Shown: positions 36,249 to 45,889, counted from the stretch's first letter. The stretch is 55,707 nt of DNA from Pseudomonadota bacterium (GCA_021841585.1 JAKBUS010000008.1:1-55707); one strand, 5' to 3'. Numbers and translations are program-made. The notes: generated by a model from the letters alone, not told the origin.

Positions 36249-37472
36249 TCAGGCACTTCTGGGCTCGGGGGCCTTCGCGGCAAGCACCTCCACCAGACTC
36301 GCGCACTCGTTGGCGCGGCGGCGCGCGGTATCGATGTCGGAGGCCATGGCCAGGGCCACACCCATGCGCCGGCGCGTGAAGCTCTCAGGCTTGCCAAAGA
36401 GCCGCAGCTTGGTGCCGGGCACGCGTAAGGCCGCATCCAGGCGCCCGTAACGCACGCCCACTTCGTCCCGATTTCCATAGATCACGGCGCTCGCCCCGGG
36501 ACGCAGCAGCTCGGTCGATACCGGAAGGCCCAGGATCGCGCGGACATGCAGCTCGAACTCGCTCTGGTACTGGCTCGCCAGCGTCACGAGGCCCGTGTCG
36601 TGCGGCCGCGGGCTTACCTCCGAAAACCAGACCTGGTCTTCATTCACGAAGAACTCGCAGCCGAATATCCCGCGGCCGCCGAGGGCCGCTGTGACCTTCT
36701 CGGCCATCTCACGGGCGCGATACAAGGCCTTCTCGCTCATCGGCTGCGGCTGCCAGCTCTCCACATAATCCCCGCGCTCCTGCCGGTGTCCGATCGGCTC
36801 ACAGAAGTGTGTCTCGATGACCCCGCCTAAGCCGCTTGCGCGCACCGTGAGCAGGGTGATCTCGTACTGGAACTCGATGAACGACTCGACGATGACGCGC
36901 GCGATCGCCACCCGGCTCTTCTTCTGGGCCTCGTGCCATGCGGCCACGAGCTCGGCCTCGTTTGTGGCTACCGACTGACCCTTGCCCGATGACGACATGA
37001 CCGGCTTCACGACGCATGGAAAGCCGGTGACCGCCGCCGCCGCCTGCAGCTCCTCGAGGCTGCCGGCAAAGGCATAGCGCGAGGTCGGGATCCTCAGCTC
37101 CTCGGCGGCCAGCCGCCGAATGCCCTCGCGGTTCATGGTGAGGAAGGTCCCGCGCGCGGTCGGTATGACCTCGGCCAGACCCTCGTTTTCAATCTCCATG
37201 AGGGTCTCTGTGGCGATCGCCTCGATCTCCGGGACTACGAAATCCGGCCGCTCGCGGGTGATGACATCGCGCACCGCGCGCGCATCGCGCATGTCGATCA
37301 CATAGGAGCGGTGGGCCACCTGGTGGGCCGGCGCATGCGCATAGCGGTCGACCGCCACCACCTCGACACCGAGCCGCTGGGCCTCGATGGCCACCTCTTT
37401 GCCCAATTCACCGCTGCCCAGCAAGAGCAGGCGCACGGCATCGCGTGTCAAGGGGGTGCCTAAAACTGTCAT
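36249..37472 (-). CDS. purT: Formate-dependent phosphoribosylglycinamide formyltransferase
   Basis: A 407-residue ATP-grasp enzyme that formylates GAR with formate and ATP in purine synthesis. The N-terminus [20 protein letters not shown] is followed by the GAR-binding region [20 protein letters not shown]. The ATP-grasp core has [23 protein letters not shown]-like [11 protein letters not shown] and the metal site [20 protein letters not shown]. The length is normal. It is monocistronic on the minus strand, converging with slp2. Confidence 0.97.
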   Translation of the reverse strand: MTVLGTPLTRDAVRLLLLGSGELGKEVAIEAQRLGVEVVAVDRYAHAPAHQVAHRSYVIDMRDARAVRDVITRERPDFVVPEIEAIATETLMEIENEGLAEVIPTARGTFLTMNREGIRRLAAEELRIPTSRYAFAGSLEELQAAAAVTGFPCVVKPVMSSSGKGQSVATNEAELVAAWHEAQKKSRVAIARVIVESFIEFQYEITLLTVRASGLGGVIETHFCEPIGHRQERGDYVESWQPQPMSEKALYRAREMAEKVTAALGGRGIFGCEFFVNEDQVWFSEVSPRPHDTGLVTLASQYQSEFELHVRAILGLPVSTELLRPGASAVIYGNRDEVGVRYGRLDAALRVPGTKLRLFGKPESFTRRRMGVALAMASDIDTARRRANECASLVEVLAAKAPEPRSA

Positions 37473-37581
37473 GGCAAGAACTCCGCAGCGGGGGTGGGGT
37501 GGTTGGCGCGCATCATACCCTCGGTCCCAGGTCTGTCAATTCTCGATTCCCCGGTGATACGGCCGCACTGCCGCCCTCACG

Positions 37582-38681
37582 TCAATCCTCGGGGGCCCAT
37601 GCCGGGGATGCCGCGCCATCGATCAGGACGCGATCCTCCCCTGCCCCCACCGGGATGGGGCCTTGTTCGGCGGTCCCCGCGCGCGCGGCGCGCCAACCCA
37701 TAGACGAGGCCATGGCCGCCAAGGCGGCGATACTTACGAGCGCGCCGCGTGGCCCGAAGCCATCGGCGACCCCTCCGAAAAGCGGGGCCATGACCGGGGC
37801 GCCGCCTTAAGGCCACGGCGATCAGGAGCGCCAGCAGGCGGCCGCATATGGCCGGCTCCACCGACAACTGGAGGAGGCTGTTGGCGGACGTGCCGAAGAC
37901 CTGCAACGCAAAGCCGAGAATGAGGAACGCCAGGGCAAACACCCCGAGGTCCGGGGCCAGCGGCGTGGCCGTCGTGGCAGCGGCGCACGCCGCGGCCGCC
38001 AAGGTCAGCGTCATAAGCCGCGGCGCGCGGACCGCCACGAATAGCGCGCCGCCGATCGCGCCAAACGCCATCAACGAGGCGATTAGGCGGTAAGACACGG
38101 CGCCTGGGTGAAAGACCCGGACGGCCATGGTCGAGATCAGGATCGGGAGGTTGACGCCGACCGCCCCCATCAATCCGAACATCCACCATGCCCCGCCAAG
38201 ATCGGGGCGGCGGGCCATCAGGCTCAAGACCTCGGTGAATGCGCCCCCGGCCCGACCCGGACACGCGGGCTTGCGCGCAGCGATATGTGGCAGCGCGCGC
38301 AGAACACGCAGGACCATGCCAAACGACGCCGCATTGATCAAAAAGACGAGGCCCGTCCCCAGAGAACCGATCAGGACCCCCGTCAGGGCCAGCACCGCCA
38401 TGGGCCGCTGGGTTAAGGCCAGGAGCCGCCGCCGATCGCAATGATCGGCGGCGCGGCCGGTGAACGGCAGGAGCAAGACCTGGGGCGCGAACTGCAGCGG
38501 GGTCACAACACCAAGCGCCAAGGCGTTATGCGCGGTAAGGCGCGTCAGTACCAGCCAGTCCTGGGCGGTACGCTGCATCCAGGTACCGAGATTCGACCCC
38601 AGGGCCGCGGCCGCCCAGAGACGGTAATCGCGTCGATAAAGCGCGCCAGGCCGCGCGCGGGGACGACACCGGCTCGCTCAC
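37582..38681 (-). pseudogene. MFS transporter gene with two +1 frameshifts
   Basis: Three frames spell one MFS transporter. A GTG at 38681 overlaps the isochorismatase stop (GTGA) and gives VSEPVSSPRAAWRAL. One extra base near 38640 shifts to RRDYRLWAAAALGSNLGTWM, and the main frame runs through QDWLVLTRLTAHNALALGVV and GRAADHCDRRRLLALTQRP. A second extra base near 37808 shifts from LLIAVAL to GGAPVMAPLFGGVADGFGPR. The product would be a drug or metabolite exporter of about 365 residues. Two independent single-base insertions argue for a real pseudogene, though assembly error is possible. Confidence 0.75.
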
Positions 38682-39241
38682 CGGGCGCGCTGGGCGAGCA
38701 GCGCGATAACCTCTTCCGTGGTGGCAGTCTCCCCTAGGCGCGGAAAGATCCGCTGCACACTGTTGTCGTGGGCCTCGCGGCTCATGTCGGTCATGGCGTC
38801 AAGGGCCAGCGTGACATGGAAGCCGAGCTCATGGGCCTGGCGGGCGGTCGATTCGACACCGATGCTCGTGGCGATGCCCGCGATCACCACCTGGGTGATG
38901 CCGCGGACGCGCAAAAGACCCTCGAGACCGGTCGCGGTAAAGGCCCCCCAGGTGCGCTTGCCGATGCGATAATCCCCGGGCTGCGCGGCGAGTTCGGGCA
39001 CGAGTTGGTCCCAGTCGGACGGCCGGTCGGCAAAATTCCGCGACTGCTCGGTGCGGCCGGGCGCCCCGCCATGAACGGTAACGAGCACCACCGGCAAGGC
39101 CTGCGCCCGGAAGGCCGCCGCAAGCCGCGCGGCGTGCGCCACCACTGCATTCGTGGGATGCGCCATCGGCAGCCCGACGATCCCCTTTTGCAGGTCGACC
39201 ACGATGAGTGCCGTCTCTTTATCCAATGCTGTTGCTGTCAC
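38678..39241 (-). CDS. Isochorismatase-family hydrolase-like protein lacking the catalytic Cys
   Basis: A 187-residue protein of the cysteine-hydrolase fold. Asp16 (LIVVDLQKG) and Lys95 (IGKRTWGAF) of the usual triad are present, but the nucleophile position in GIATSIGVESTARQA is Gly128 instead of Cys. Some family members share this substitution, and their activity is unclear. GTG 39241 is chosen because GGAGG lies seven bases upstream; longer frames add unrelated residues. It precedes the broken MFS gene and overlaps the end of the glycosyltransferase gene. Confidence 0.85.
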   Translation of the reverse strand: MTATALDKETALIVVDLQKGIVGLPMAHPTNAVVAHAARLAAAFRAQALPVVLVTVHGGAPGRTEQSRNFADRPSDWDQLVPELAAQPGDYRIGKRTWGAFTATGLEGLLRVRGITQVVIAGIATSIGVESTARQAHELGFHVTLALDAMTDMSREAHDNSVQRIFPRLGETATTEEVIALLAQRAR

Positions 39242-40130
39242 CGTCACACCTCCCTCGATTACCATATTGCACAAACTTGCCGGTAGCGGCTGCGCCTATA
39301 CGAATACCCTGGGCGCGCACAGCCGTCTCGAACTCCTGAAAATACCGCATGCCACTTACCGGAAACGCGCGGTTGAGCGCCCGACGCCTCTCGAAGACCG
39401 CGATCGCGAAAGCCACCATCTTGGGGGGAAACGAAAACCGGTCTCCTTTGCGCAGCGCCGACAGGATCCAGCCGTAGGCCTCGTCGGCGCGCCGCACCGT
39501 ATCCCCTGATCGCGATAGCGAACCCGGACGTAAACGATATTCGTGCAGGACTCGCGGGTAAAGATAAGCGCCGCCGTGGCGAGCCATGACCGACAGGGTA
39601 AAGACCGCGTCTTCGGCAAACCTGAGGCATTCCGGAAAGCGTGCGCGGGCCATGACCCGCCGCTGGTATACCGGCCAGAGGCTCTCGCTCACACGCGCAA
39701 AGAATCGCCAGTCGTGGTACCCATCGGCCACGTCATGCCAACAGTCCGCGTCATACCCGGGTCCCGGATACTCGCAAAACCGTGTGTTCGCGAGCGCGAT
39801 ACCGTGCGTGCGAGCCAAGGGCGCGAGGATCGCCAGCTTGTCCGGGTACCAGACGTCATCGCTGTCAAGAAACGTGACGAGAGGTTGGCGGGCGGCATCG
39901 AGCCCGCGATTGCGGGCAGCCGAAGGACCCGAGCCGCAGGCCCCGGTGCGCACCAGCACGAGCCGCCGGTCGGTGGGCAACAACGCCCGGTAATCGACCC
40001 CGTCATCGGCGACCACGATCAATTCCCAGTGCGGGTAGGTCTGTGCCAGGACCGAGTGCACGGCCGCACCTATGCTTGCCTCGGCCTTGTAGGCTGGCAT
40101 GACGACACTTACGGATAGAGGCCGCCCCAT
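39219..40130 (-). CDS. Family 2 glycosyltransferase
   Basis: A 303-residue GT-A enzyme. The nucleotide-sugar domain opens VSVVMPAYKAEASIGAAVHS with VLAQTYPHWELIVVADDG. The metal-binding DSDD motif is in VTFLDSDDVWYP, and the probable catalytic acid is in LRFAEDAVFTLS. No membrane segment is visible, so it acts in the cytoplasm, perhaps on a surface polysaccharide. The acceptor is unknown. The gene overlaps the isochorismatase-like gene and has no other polysaccharide genes around it. Confidence 0.88.
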   Translation of the reverse strand: MGRPLSVSVVMPAYKAEASIGAAVHSVLAQTYPHWELIVVADDGVDYRALLPTDRRLVLVRTGACGSGPSAARNRGLDAARQPLVTFLDSDDVWYPDKLAILAPLARTHGIALANTRFCEYPGPGYDADCWHDVADGYHDWRFFARVSESLWPVYQRRVMARARFPECLRFAEDAVFTLSVMARHGGAYLYPRVLHEYRLRPGSLSRSGDTVRRADEAYGWILSALRKGDRFSFPPKMVAFAIAVFERRRALNRAFPVSGMRYFQEFETAVRAQGIRIGAAATGKFVQYGNRGRCDGDSNSIG

Positions 40131-40214
40131 ATGCGCTCTCCGTGCCCTTGACGCACCGCGGTGCGCAAGTTTAGCACGTAAGGTGCGTGACCCTGACGCC
40201 CGTCACCGCAGGGT

Positions 40215-40243
40215 CTTCCGCTGGCGTCGTCGCTTACTATAAT
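40215..40243 (+). promoter_or_regulatory. Promoter with consensus TATAAT
   Basis: A perfect TATAAT (40238-40243) is preceded at 17 bases by the weak -35 CTTCCG (40215-40220). The start near 40250 leaves a short leader to the gene at 40274. Confidence 0.55.
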
Positions 40244-40273
40244 ACGGATAGGGGATCGTGTTAGGAGGTGATC

Positions 40274-40789
40274 GTGACGCCGACTCTCTATCAGTTCTTT
40301 CATCGCCACATTCAATATGGCTTTAAGCGTGCGGGTCTCGGGGAACCGGAGACCGTGGCTTATGTAAGCGACCTACTCACCCGTTTTGCCCATACCAACG
40401 CCCTCTACCCCCTTTACGACCACGAACAACGCCCACTCACTACCCTCGTGCAGTTCCTCGCCGAACAACGGGCCGCGCAAGACGAGGACCGGGCCCGCGA
40501 AATGATCGTCGTACGCCATCTCGCCGAGTATGCGCTGTTTATGAGCGGCTTCTTTCGTGAACGCCTGCGCTCACGCGGGCAACTGTCATACTACGCCGAC
40601 CATGGGCGCAGCGCCTTCGCCCAGAGCGCCGACCTCGAGAAAAACAGCGGACGGGCGCGGGTCTATTGGCGGCTGCAGCGCGATTTCGCGCGCGTCGCGG
40701 AGGCCGTGGACGATATCCGCCGCCACCGGTTGCCGCTCCCTCCCGAGACCTGCATGGAGCGGCCGCTCGCCGCCCTGTGGCGCCGGTGA
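40274..40789 (+). CDS. Conserved-looking hypothetical protein
   Basis: A 171-residue, mostly helical soluble protein starting MTPTLYQFFHRHIQYGFKRA. Notable blocks are VAYVSDLLTRFAHTNALYPL, HLAEYALFMSGFFRERL and SYYADHGRSAFAQSADLE. No signal peptide or membrane helix is seen. GTG 40274 follows AGGAGG by five to six bases; an earlier GTG lies inside that site. It has its own promoter and converges with the LytTR regulator. I do not recognise a family, but the good expression signals make it a real gene. Confidence 0.8.
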   Translation: MTPTLYQFFHRHIQYGFKRAGLGEPETVAYVSDLLTRFAHTNALYPLYDHEQRPLTTLVQFLAEQRAAQDEDRAREMIVVRHLAEYALFMSGFFRERLRSRGQLSYYADHGRSAFAQSADLEKNSGRARVYWRLQRDFARVAEAVDDIRRHRLPLPPETCMERPLAALWRR

Positions 40790-40793
40790 GCCG

Positions 40794-41525
40794 CTAACGG
40801 CGCGCCCAGCGCCGCACCGCGGCGGCATGGCGGCGGCTTACCGCGAGCCGCTTGTCGAGACCTTTTAGGGTGACGTGCCAGGTGCCGCCCGTGTCCTTTT
40901 CGATACCGCTGATGTGGGGGGTGGCGACCAAAGCGTTCCTGTGGATGCGCAGAAAGCTCTCGCCGAATTCGTGCTCGAGATTGACAAGCGAGTCCTCGAT
41001 CAAATGCTCCTCGGCGGCGGTTCTCACCGTCACGTATTTGTTGTCGGCCAGGAAATACAAGACATCCTGGACCGGCACTAGGCGAATGTTGCCGCGCAGA
41101 TGCACGCTCAGATGAGTACGCACCACCGGGGATTCCTGCGCCTGATTCAGGTCCTGGAGCTGCTGCAAGGTAAGCTTGCCGGCCTTGCTCAAGGCCTTCG
41201 CCAGACGATCCTTGCGGATCGGCTTTAAGAGATAATCGACGGCATTGACCTCGAAGGCATCCAGGGCATGCTGGTCATAGGCGGTGGTGAAGATCACGCC
41301 CGGCGGGGCGTCGAGACCCATGAGATGCATGGCCGCCTCCAGGCCGTCCATGCCGGGCATGCGAATGTCCATGAGCAATACGTCGGGATTCAAGCGCTCG
41401 GTCTGGGCAATCGCCTCGCTACCGTTCATGGCCTCGCCCACGACCGTATGTTCGCCAATCTCTCCCACCATCTCCCGTAACCTGTCGCGCGCCAATTTCT
41501 CGTCGTCTACGATCAGGACCTTCAT
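40794..41525 (-). CDS. algR: LytTR response regulator, AlgR-like
   Basis: A 243-residue two-domain regulator. The receiver domain (1-120) has the acidic pocket VDDE, the phospho-acceptor Asp53 (LLMDIRMPG) and Lys in LLKPIRK. The LytTR DNA-binding domain (about 138-240) contains FLADNKYVTVRTAAEEHLIE followed by ESFLRIHRNALVA. ATG 41525 follows GAGGAGGG. It is cotranscribed with the AlgZ-like kinase just upstream. In Pseudomonas the pair controls alginate and type IV pili; target genes here are unknown. Confidence 0.92.
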   Translation of the reverse strand: MKVLIVDDEKLARDRLREMVGEIGEHTVVGEAMNGSEAIAQTERLNPDVLLMDIRMPGMDGLEAAMHLMGLDAPPGVIFTTAYDQHALDAFEVNAVDYLLKPIRKDRLAKALSKAGKLTLQQLQDLNQAQESPVVRTHLSVHLRGNIRLVPVQDVLYFLADNKYVTVRTAAEEHLIEDSLVNLEHEFGESFLRIHRNALVATPHISGIEKDTGGTWHVTLKGLDKRLAVSRRHAAAVRRWARR

Positions 41526-41563
41526 CGTGTCCCTCCTCTGTTCAGCTGGTGCCCCTGTCTCTC

Positions 41564-42643
41564 TCATCGTGAACTCTCCGCTAGGAATCGATCCCCCTGA
41601 TTTCTGACAATTGGCATTTTTATTTTGACGTGATATTGATCGCCTTCCTCGAAGGTTTGCAAGCTCGCGGCGTCCTGAAAATGCGAGGCAAGCCTTTGGC
41701 GGATATTGTCCATGGCGATCTTGTTGCCGCGCCCATGAGCGTGCTTGCGTACCTCCGGTACCGGATTACTGATGAGCACGTTCAAGGTATCGGACTGATC
41801 ACCCCACAACTCGACCTTCACCGTGCCCCCGCCAAAGCGCGGCTCGATACCGTGATATATGGCGTTTTCCAAGAGCGGCTGCAAGGTCAGCGTTGGGATG
41901 AGGGCGTTGCGTGGCACATTGCTGACCGTCCAGTGGACCTGAAGGCGATCCCCCAACCGCAGCTTTTCGATCTCCAGGTATTGACGCGATATCTCCTGCT
42001 CGGCGCTGATGGGCACGAGCTTGCGGGCATCGGCGAGCAACACCCGGAATAGATCCGCGAGATCCTGGAGCGCGGCCTCGGCGCGCGGCGGGTCGCTGCG
42101 CGTGAGGCTTGCGATGCTGTTCATGCTGTTGAATAGAAAATGCGGACGGATGCGCGACTGCAGCGCCTGTATGCGCGCCTCCTGCTCGAGCTTGGCATCG
42201 ACCTGGGCCTTGTGGGATACGAACAGATAACGCAGGCCAAGCAGCATGACGACGGTACCGATCAGCACGCTATGGACCATTATGGTGAGCTGCCAGGGCG
42301 GCGAGCGGGTAGCGATCATGCCCAGCGCGTAGAGCCCGTTTATGAGACCCTCGGTGACCGCGACCACCGCCACCAGCATGAGCGCGATCACGACCATGGA
42401 CCCCACGATCGCCGACAACTGGCGCAAGCCGCGGTTCACGATCCGCAGCAGGCCCAGGCTTACCAGGGCCACGATCAGGGTATAGGCCGAAAGAAACAGG
42501 AAACGGTGCAAGGTCGCGGGCCCCAGACTATCGCTTGAGGCAATGGTGAATATCACGGCAATGGCCTCGGCCATGAACAGCACCTTGGCGGCAATGGCGA
42601 GAGAGCTGAAGTCCGGCAGGAAGTAACTCGTCGAGTCCTTCAT
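41564..42643 (-). CDS. algZ: Sensor kinase of the LytS/AlgZ family
   Basis: A 359-residue kinase with four to five membrane helices (about residues 15-140), a short coiled coil, and a His-kinase domain with His168 in SRIRPHFLFNSMNSIASLTR, the signature of this family. The ATP-binding N box reads QPLLENAIYHGIEP. It probably phosphorylates the AlgR-like regulator encoded 38 bp downstream. ATG 42643 is chosen; a GTG two codons earlier is the alternative. A terminator-like hairpin lies 80 bp upstream, in the leader. Confidence 0.92.
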   Translation of the reverse strand: MKDSTSYFLPDFSSLAIAAKVLFMAEAIAVIFTIASSDSLGPATLHRFLFLSAYTLIVALVSLGLLRIVNRGLRQLSAIVGSMVVIALMLVAVVAVTEGLINGLYALGMIATRSPPWQLTIMVHSVLIGTVVMLLGLRYLFVSHKAQVDAKLEQEARIQALQSRIRPHFLFNSMNSIASLTRSDPPRAEAALQDLADLFRVLLADARKLVPISAEQEISRQYLEIEKLRLGDRLQVHWTVSNVPRNALIPTLTLQPLLENAIYHGIEPRFGGGTVKVELWGDQSDTLNVLISNPVPEVRKHAHGRGNKIAMDNIRQRLASHFQDAASLQTFEEGDQYHVKIKMPIVRNQGDRFLAESSR

Positions 42644-42720
42644 GATCACCCAAGGCTTGCGTTCGGTAAGCGGAGGTAACGATCCGCGAGGATCGGGGTA
42701 TGCTCCTTAAGACTACCAGG

Positions 42721-42749
42721 AAAAAGGCGCCCCGAGCAGGCTCGGGGCG
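42721..42749 (-). terminator. Intrinsic-terminator-like hairpin in the algZ leader region
   Basis: Arms CGCCCCGAG and CTCGGGGCG with a four-base loop (42728-42749) are followed on the minus strand by CCTTTTT. It points towards algZ, yet there is no minus-strand gene just upstream for it to terminate; argH starts on the other strand. It could be an attenuator of algZR or the end of a short RNA. Confidence 0.7.
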
Positions 42750-42819
42750 TGACAATTCCGGACTGGCATTTCGGGGTGGGGGTGCATAAGGAGAGTCCAG
42801 CCCGGACACTACGAGCCAA

Positions 42820-42848
42820 ACCTTAGCCGAATCACCCCCCACCCTCAA
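42820..42848 (-). promoter_or_regulatory. Candidate promoter for the algZ leader or a short RNA
   Basis: Minus-strand TTGAGG (42843-42848), 17-base spacer, TAAGGT (42820-42825). A transcript from about 42812 would meet the hairpin after about 70-90 bases. Confidence 0.4.
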
Positions 42849-42963
42849 CCTGGCACCGATGACCGGAAGTCGTCGACGGACAAGTGGCGACGCGCGAGCG
42901 CCCTTAACGGCGGGCTCGCGCTTCGGTACCATGGGAACCATTCTCCATTCGTCGAGCGTGTCC

Positions 42964-44370
42964 ATGTCCTCTCCCGACAAGGCCTGGAAAGGCCGTTTTA
43001 CCGAACCCACGGATGCCTTCGTCGAGGCCTTCACGGCCTCGGTCGGATTTGATCACAGGCTCTACCGTCATGATATTCGCGGCTCCATCGCGCATGCCGA
43101 CATGCTCGCCGCCGTGGGCATCATCGAGGAACGCGAGGCAGCGCTCATCACAGAAGGGCTTACCGCCATCGGAAAAGAGATCGACGAGGGCCGCTTTTCG
43201 TGGTCGGTGGGCCGCGAGGACGTGCACATGAATATCGAGGCGGCACTCATCAAGCGCATCGGCGAGGTCGGCAAAAAGCTGCACACCGCGCGCTCGCGCA
43301 ACGACCAGGTGGCGACCGCCGTGCGGCTTTATCTACGCGACGGGCTCGACGGACTCATCGGGCAACTGCAGCGCCTGGGCAGCGTGTTTCTGATGCTGGC
43401 CGAGCGCGAGGCCGAAACCATCATGCCCGGCTTCACCCACCTCCAGGTGGCCCAACCGGTGACCCTGGGCCACCATGTCCTGGCATGGTTCGAGATGATC
43501 CTGCGTGATACCGAGCGCCTGATCGATGCCCGCGGCCGCGTGAATGTCATGCCGCTCGGGGCCGGGGCGCTGGCCGGCACGAGCTTTCCGATAGACCGGC
43601 AAATGACCGCGCGGGCCCTGGGCTTTACGCGGCCCGCCGAGAACTCCCTGGACGCTGTCTCCGATCGCGACTTTGTCATCGAGTTCACGGCGGCCGCGGC
43701 CTTGATCATGATTCACCTGTCGCGGATCGCCGAGGAACTCGTGTTGTGGTCGACGCCGCAGTTCGGTTTCATAGAACTGGCCGACGGCTTTTGCACGGGC
43801 TCGTCGATCATGCCCCAAAAGAAGAACCCGGACGTCCCGGAACTGCTGCGCGGCAAGAGCGGGCGTGTCATAGGGCATCTCATGGCCCTGCTGGTCCTTA
43901 TGAAGGGCCAGCCGCTTGCCTACAACAAGGACAACCAGGAAGACAAGGAGCCGCTGTTCGATACCCTCGACACCGTGCGCGACTCGCTACGCGCGCTCAC
44001 GGAACTCCTGCCGGCGACCACCTTCCATCGCGAGCGTATGCGCCGCGAGGCGCTACGCGGCTATCCGACCGCCACCGATCTCGCGGATTATCTGGTACGC
44101 AGGGGCCTGCCGTTTCGTGATGCCCATGAAGCGGCGGGGCGCGCCGTGCGATTGGCCATAGATCAGGGCGTGGACCTGGCGGACCTGCCGCTTGCGGCGC
44201 TCAAGAGCTGCTCGCCCCTGATCGAGGCCGACATCTTCCCGGTGCTGACCTTGGAGGGGTCGCTTGCCGCACGTGACCATCTGGGGGGCACCGCCCCCCG
44301 CCAGGTACACGAAGCGGCCGCGCGCGGCCGCCAGCGCCTCGCGGACCTGGCCGCGCGGGCTGCTGATTAA
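42964..44370 (+). CDS. argH: Argininosuccinate lyase
   Basis: A 468-residue fumarase-superfamily enzyme that releases arginine and fumarate from argininosuccinate. The signature [12 protein letters not shown] is at residues 279-290, with the catalytic Ser in GSS. Other blocks are [34 protein letters not shown] and [17 protein letters not shown]. The start [15 protein letters not shown] at ATG 42964 fits the family; longer starts add unrelated sequence, and no strong ribosome binding site is visible. argH next to algZR is known in Pseudomonas; here they are divergent. Its end overlaps the next gene by four bases, tail to tail. Confidence 0.97.
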   Translation: MSSPDKAWKGRFTEPTDAFVEAFTASVGFDHRLYRHDIRGSIAHADMLAAVGIIEEREAALITEGLTAIGKEIDEGRFSWSVGREDVHMNIEAALIKRIGEVGKKLHTARSRNDQVATAVRLYLRDGLDGLIGQLQRLGSVFLMLAEREAETIMPGFTHLQVAQPVTLGHHVLAWFEMILRDTERLIDARGRVNVMPLGAGALAGTSFPIDRQMTARALGFTRPAENSLDAVSDRDFVIEFTAAAALIMIHLSRIAEELVLWSTPQFGFIELADGFCTGSSIMPQKKNPDVPELLRGKSGRVIGHLMALLVLMKGQPLAYNKDNQEDKEPLFDTLDTVRDSLRALTELLPATTFHRERMRREALRGYPTATDLADYLVRRGLPFRDAHEAAGRAVRLAIDQGVDLADLPLAALKSCSPLIEADIFPVLTLEGSLAARDHLGGTAPRQVHEAAARGRQRLADLAARAAD

Positions 44371-44765
44371 AAGAGATTGAAGAGGTCGCCTACGACATCG
44401 TCGGCGACGGCAAAGCCCGCGCCCATGCCAAGGCCGCTCACCAGCGATCCCATGAACCCGCCGCCGGCCTGCGGTGACTGATTGGCCCATCCGGTCGGCT
44501 GCATCGGGGCGTTGGGGTGCGTGGCCACGGCGCCTTCCAGCTGCTGGATGTATTGGGCCATCTGCTGGATGAGCGTTGTGGCGCCCTGCGCCTGGGTTTG
44601 CATCATCATCGCCACTTCACGCAGATCCATCGCCCACTCGCGCCCGGTGGTCGCATCGGGGGCAGCGGCGGCAAACTTCTGCGCCAGGGCCTGGAGCTTT
44701 TGGATGGTCGCCTGATTCTGCTGCTGCACGGTTGCCAACTGATTTTCGGCTTGCTGATAGTCCAT
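44367..44765 (-). CDS. Gln-rich coiled-coil protein with Gly-rich C-terminus
   Basis: A 132-residue protein. The N-terminal half is a Gln-rich coiled coil ([20 protein letters not shown]-like pattern, then a Met/Gln helix [20 protein letters not shown]). The C-terminus [20 protein letters not shown] ends in a hydrophobic Gly-zipper-like segment and DLFNLF. The overall plan recalls DUF2076-type proteins, but I cannot confirm it. There is no signal peptide. It converges with argH, overlapping by four bases, and stands alone. It could associate with membranes through the C-terminus. Confidence 0.72.
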   Translation of the reverse strand: MDYQQAENQLATVQQQNQATIQKLQALAQKFAAAAPDATTGREWAMDLREVAMMMQTQAQGATTLIQQMAQYIQQLEGAVATHPNAPMQPTGWANQSPQAGGGFMGSLVSGLGMGAGFAVADDVVGDLFNLF

Positions 44766-44991
44766 TGCGTTTATCCTCGTAAGGAAATCCTCGGCCGGAC
44801 CGGCCGGACACGGCAGTGTTAAGACCCGTCGAGATTACCCAAGTTCCGGAGACAGGCCGGTCGCCTAGCTTAGCGCACCACCCCCGACGCGCCAACCGCG
44901 CCGCCAAGCGACCCCCCGCAGACCCCGGGCGCGGCTGCGCGCGACGATCCGCCGGTAGCGGGCGCCCCCGTAAGAGATACTATACAAACGA

Positions 44992-45006
44992 ATAATTGAA
45001 TATTAT
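44992..45006. promoter_or_regulatory. AT-rich inverted repeat upstream of the TauE/SafE gene
   Basis: ATAAT-N5-ATTAT (44992-45006) is an exact inverted repeat in an AT-rich island 33 bp before the exporter start and overlapping probable -10 sequences (TATATT). It could be the site of the ArsR-rhodanese regulator encoded downstream, by analogy with BigR/SqrR systems. Confidence 0.4.
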
Positions 45007-45038
45007 ATTAGTTGTCAGTCATTCTTAACGGGGGACGC

Positions 45039-45782
45039 ATGCAGGTCCTGACGGCGGTTGTGGGGGCCGGTACCGGCCTCTTGCTAGGCCTTTTCGGAAG
45101 CGGCGGCACCTTGATTGCCATGCCCACGTTGCACTTTCTCCTGCACGTGCCGGCACGCAGCGCCATCGCCATGGCATTTGGCATCATCGCGATGACAGCG
45201 GCGATCGCCACGTTCCATTATTGGCGGCGCGGGGCGATCGATCTGCGCGTGGCGGCCCTGTTCGGGCTATTCGGCATCGGCGGGGCCTATGCGGGCGCGC
45301 GCCTGGGGGCAGTGATCCCCGCACCCATTCATCTGGCCTTGTTTGCGGCCACCATGTATTACTCGGCCCATCGGCTACTCTTCACGGACACGCGTGCCGA
45401 CGAAGCGGGCATGCGCTCCGACCACCCGGCCCTCATCGCCGCCTATGGGCTTGGTATCGGGACATTCGCGGGCATCGTGGGTGTCGGTGGCGGCTTTCTG
45501 ATCGTCCCGGCCTTGATACTTCTCTGGCGACTGCCGGTAAAACGCGCCGTGGGGACCTCGCTCATGGCGGTCACCGCCAATTCCTTGGCGGGATTTGCGG
45601 GCTATACCACCTCCGTCGCCATCAGCTACCCGATCATGGCGGTGTTCGCCACAAGCGCGGTGTGCGGTACCTTTGCCGGCAGCGCCCTGCATAGATACCT
45701 GCCGGAGAAGACCGTCAAACTCGCCTTGGGCCTGTTTCTGGCAACGGTCGCGACCTACATCATCGGCAAGGGCCTGGTCTAG
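45039..45782 (+). CDS. TauE/SafE-family sulfite/organosulfur exporter-like permease
   Basis: A 247-residue membrane protein with about eight helices in two repeats. Each repeat has a Gly-rich loop: GLLLGLFGSGGTLIAMPTLH in the first and GTFAGIVGVGGGFLIVPALI in the second, the TauE/SafE hallmark. The family exports sulfite, sulfoacetate or related anions. ATG 45039 follows GGGG; an earlier start would add nine residues. It precedes an ArsR-rhodanese regulator on the same strand, which supports a role in sulfur detoxification. Confidence 0.9.
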   Translation: MQVLTAVVGAGTGLLLGLFGSGGTLIAMPTLHFLLHVPARSAIAMAFGIIAMTAAIATFHYWRRGAIDLRVAALFGLFGIGGAYAGARLGAVIPAPIHLALFAATMYYSAHRLLFTDTRADEAGMRSDHPALIAAYGLGIGTFAGIVGVGGGFLIVPALILLWRLPVKRAVGTSLMAVTANSLAGFAGYTTSVAISYPIMAVFATSAVCGTFAGSALHRYLPEKTVKLALGLFLATVATYIIGKGLV

Positions 45783-45889
45783 CAGGACACCTTCGCTGGT
45801 CGGGCGCGGCCGCGGTGGTATCCTTAAGGGCTCCTGCCGCTACGCACCCGTTAGCTGCCGCGCGGCCGGCGGGCGCGCCGACACGAATC

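Noticed and set aside
42528-43034. Minus-strand 168-residue frame across the argH-algZ gap
   Set aside because: It overlaps the start regions of argH and algZ in other frames and contains the terminator hairpin; no family features.
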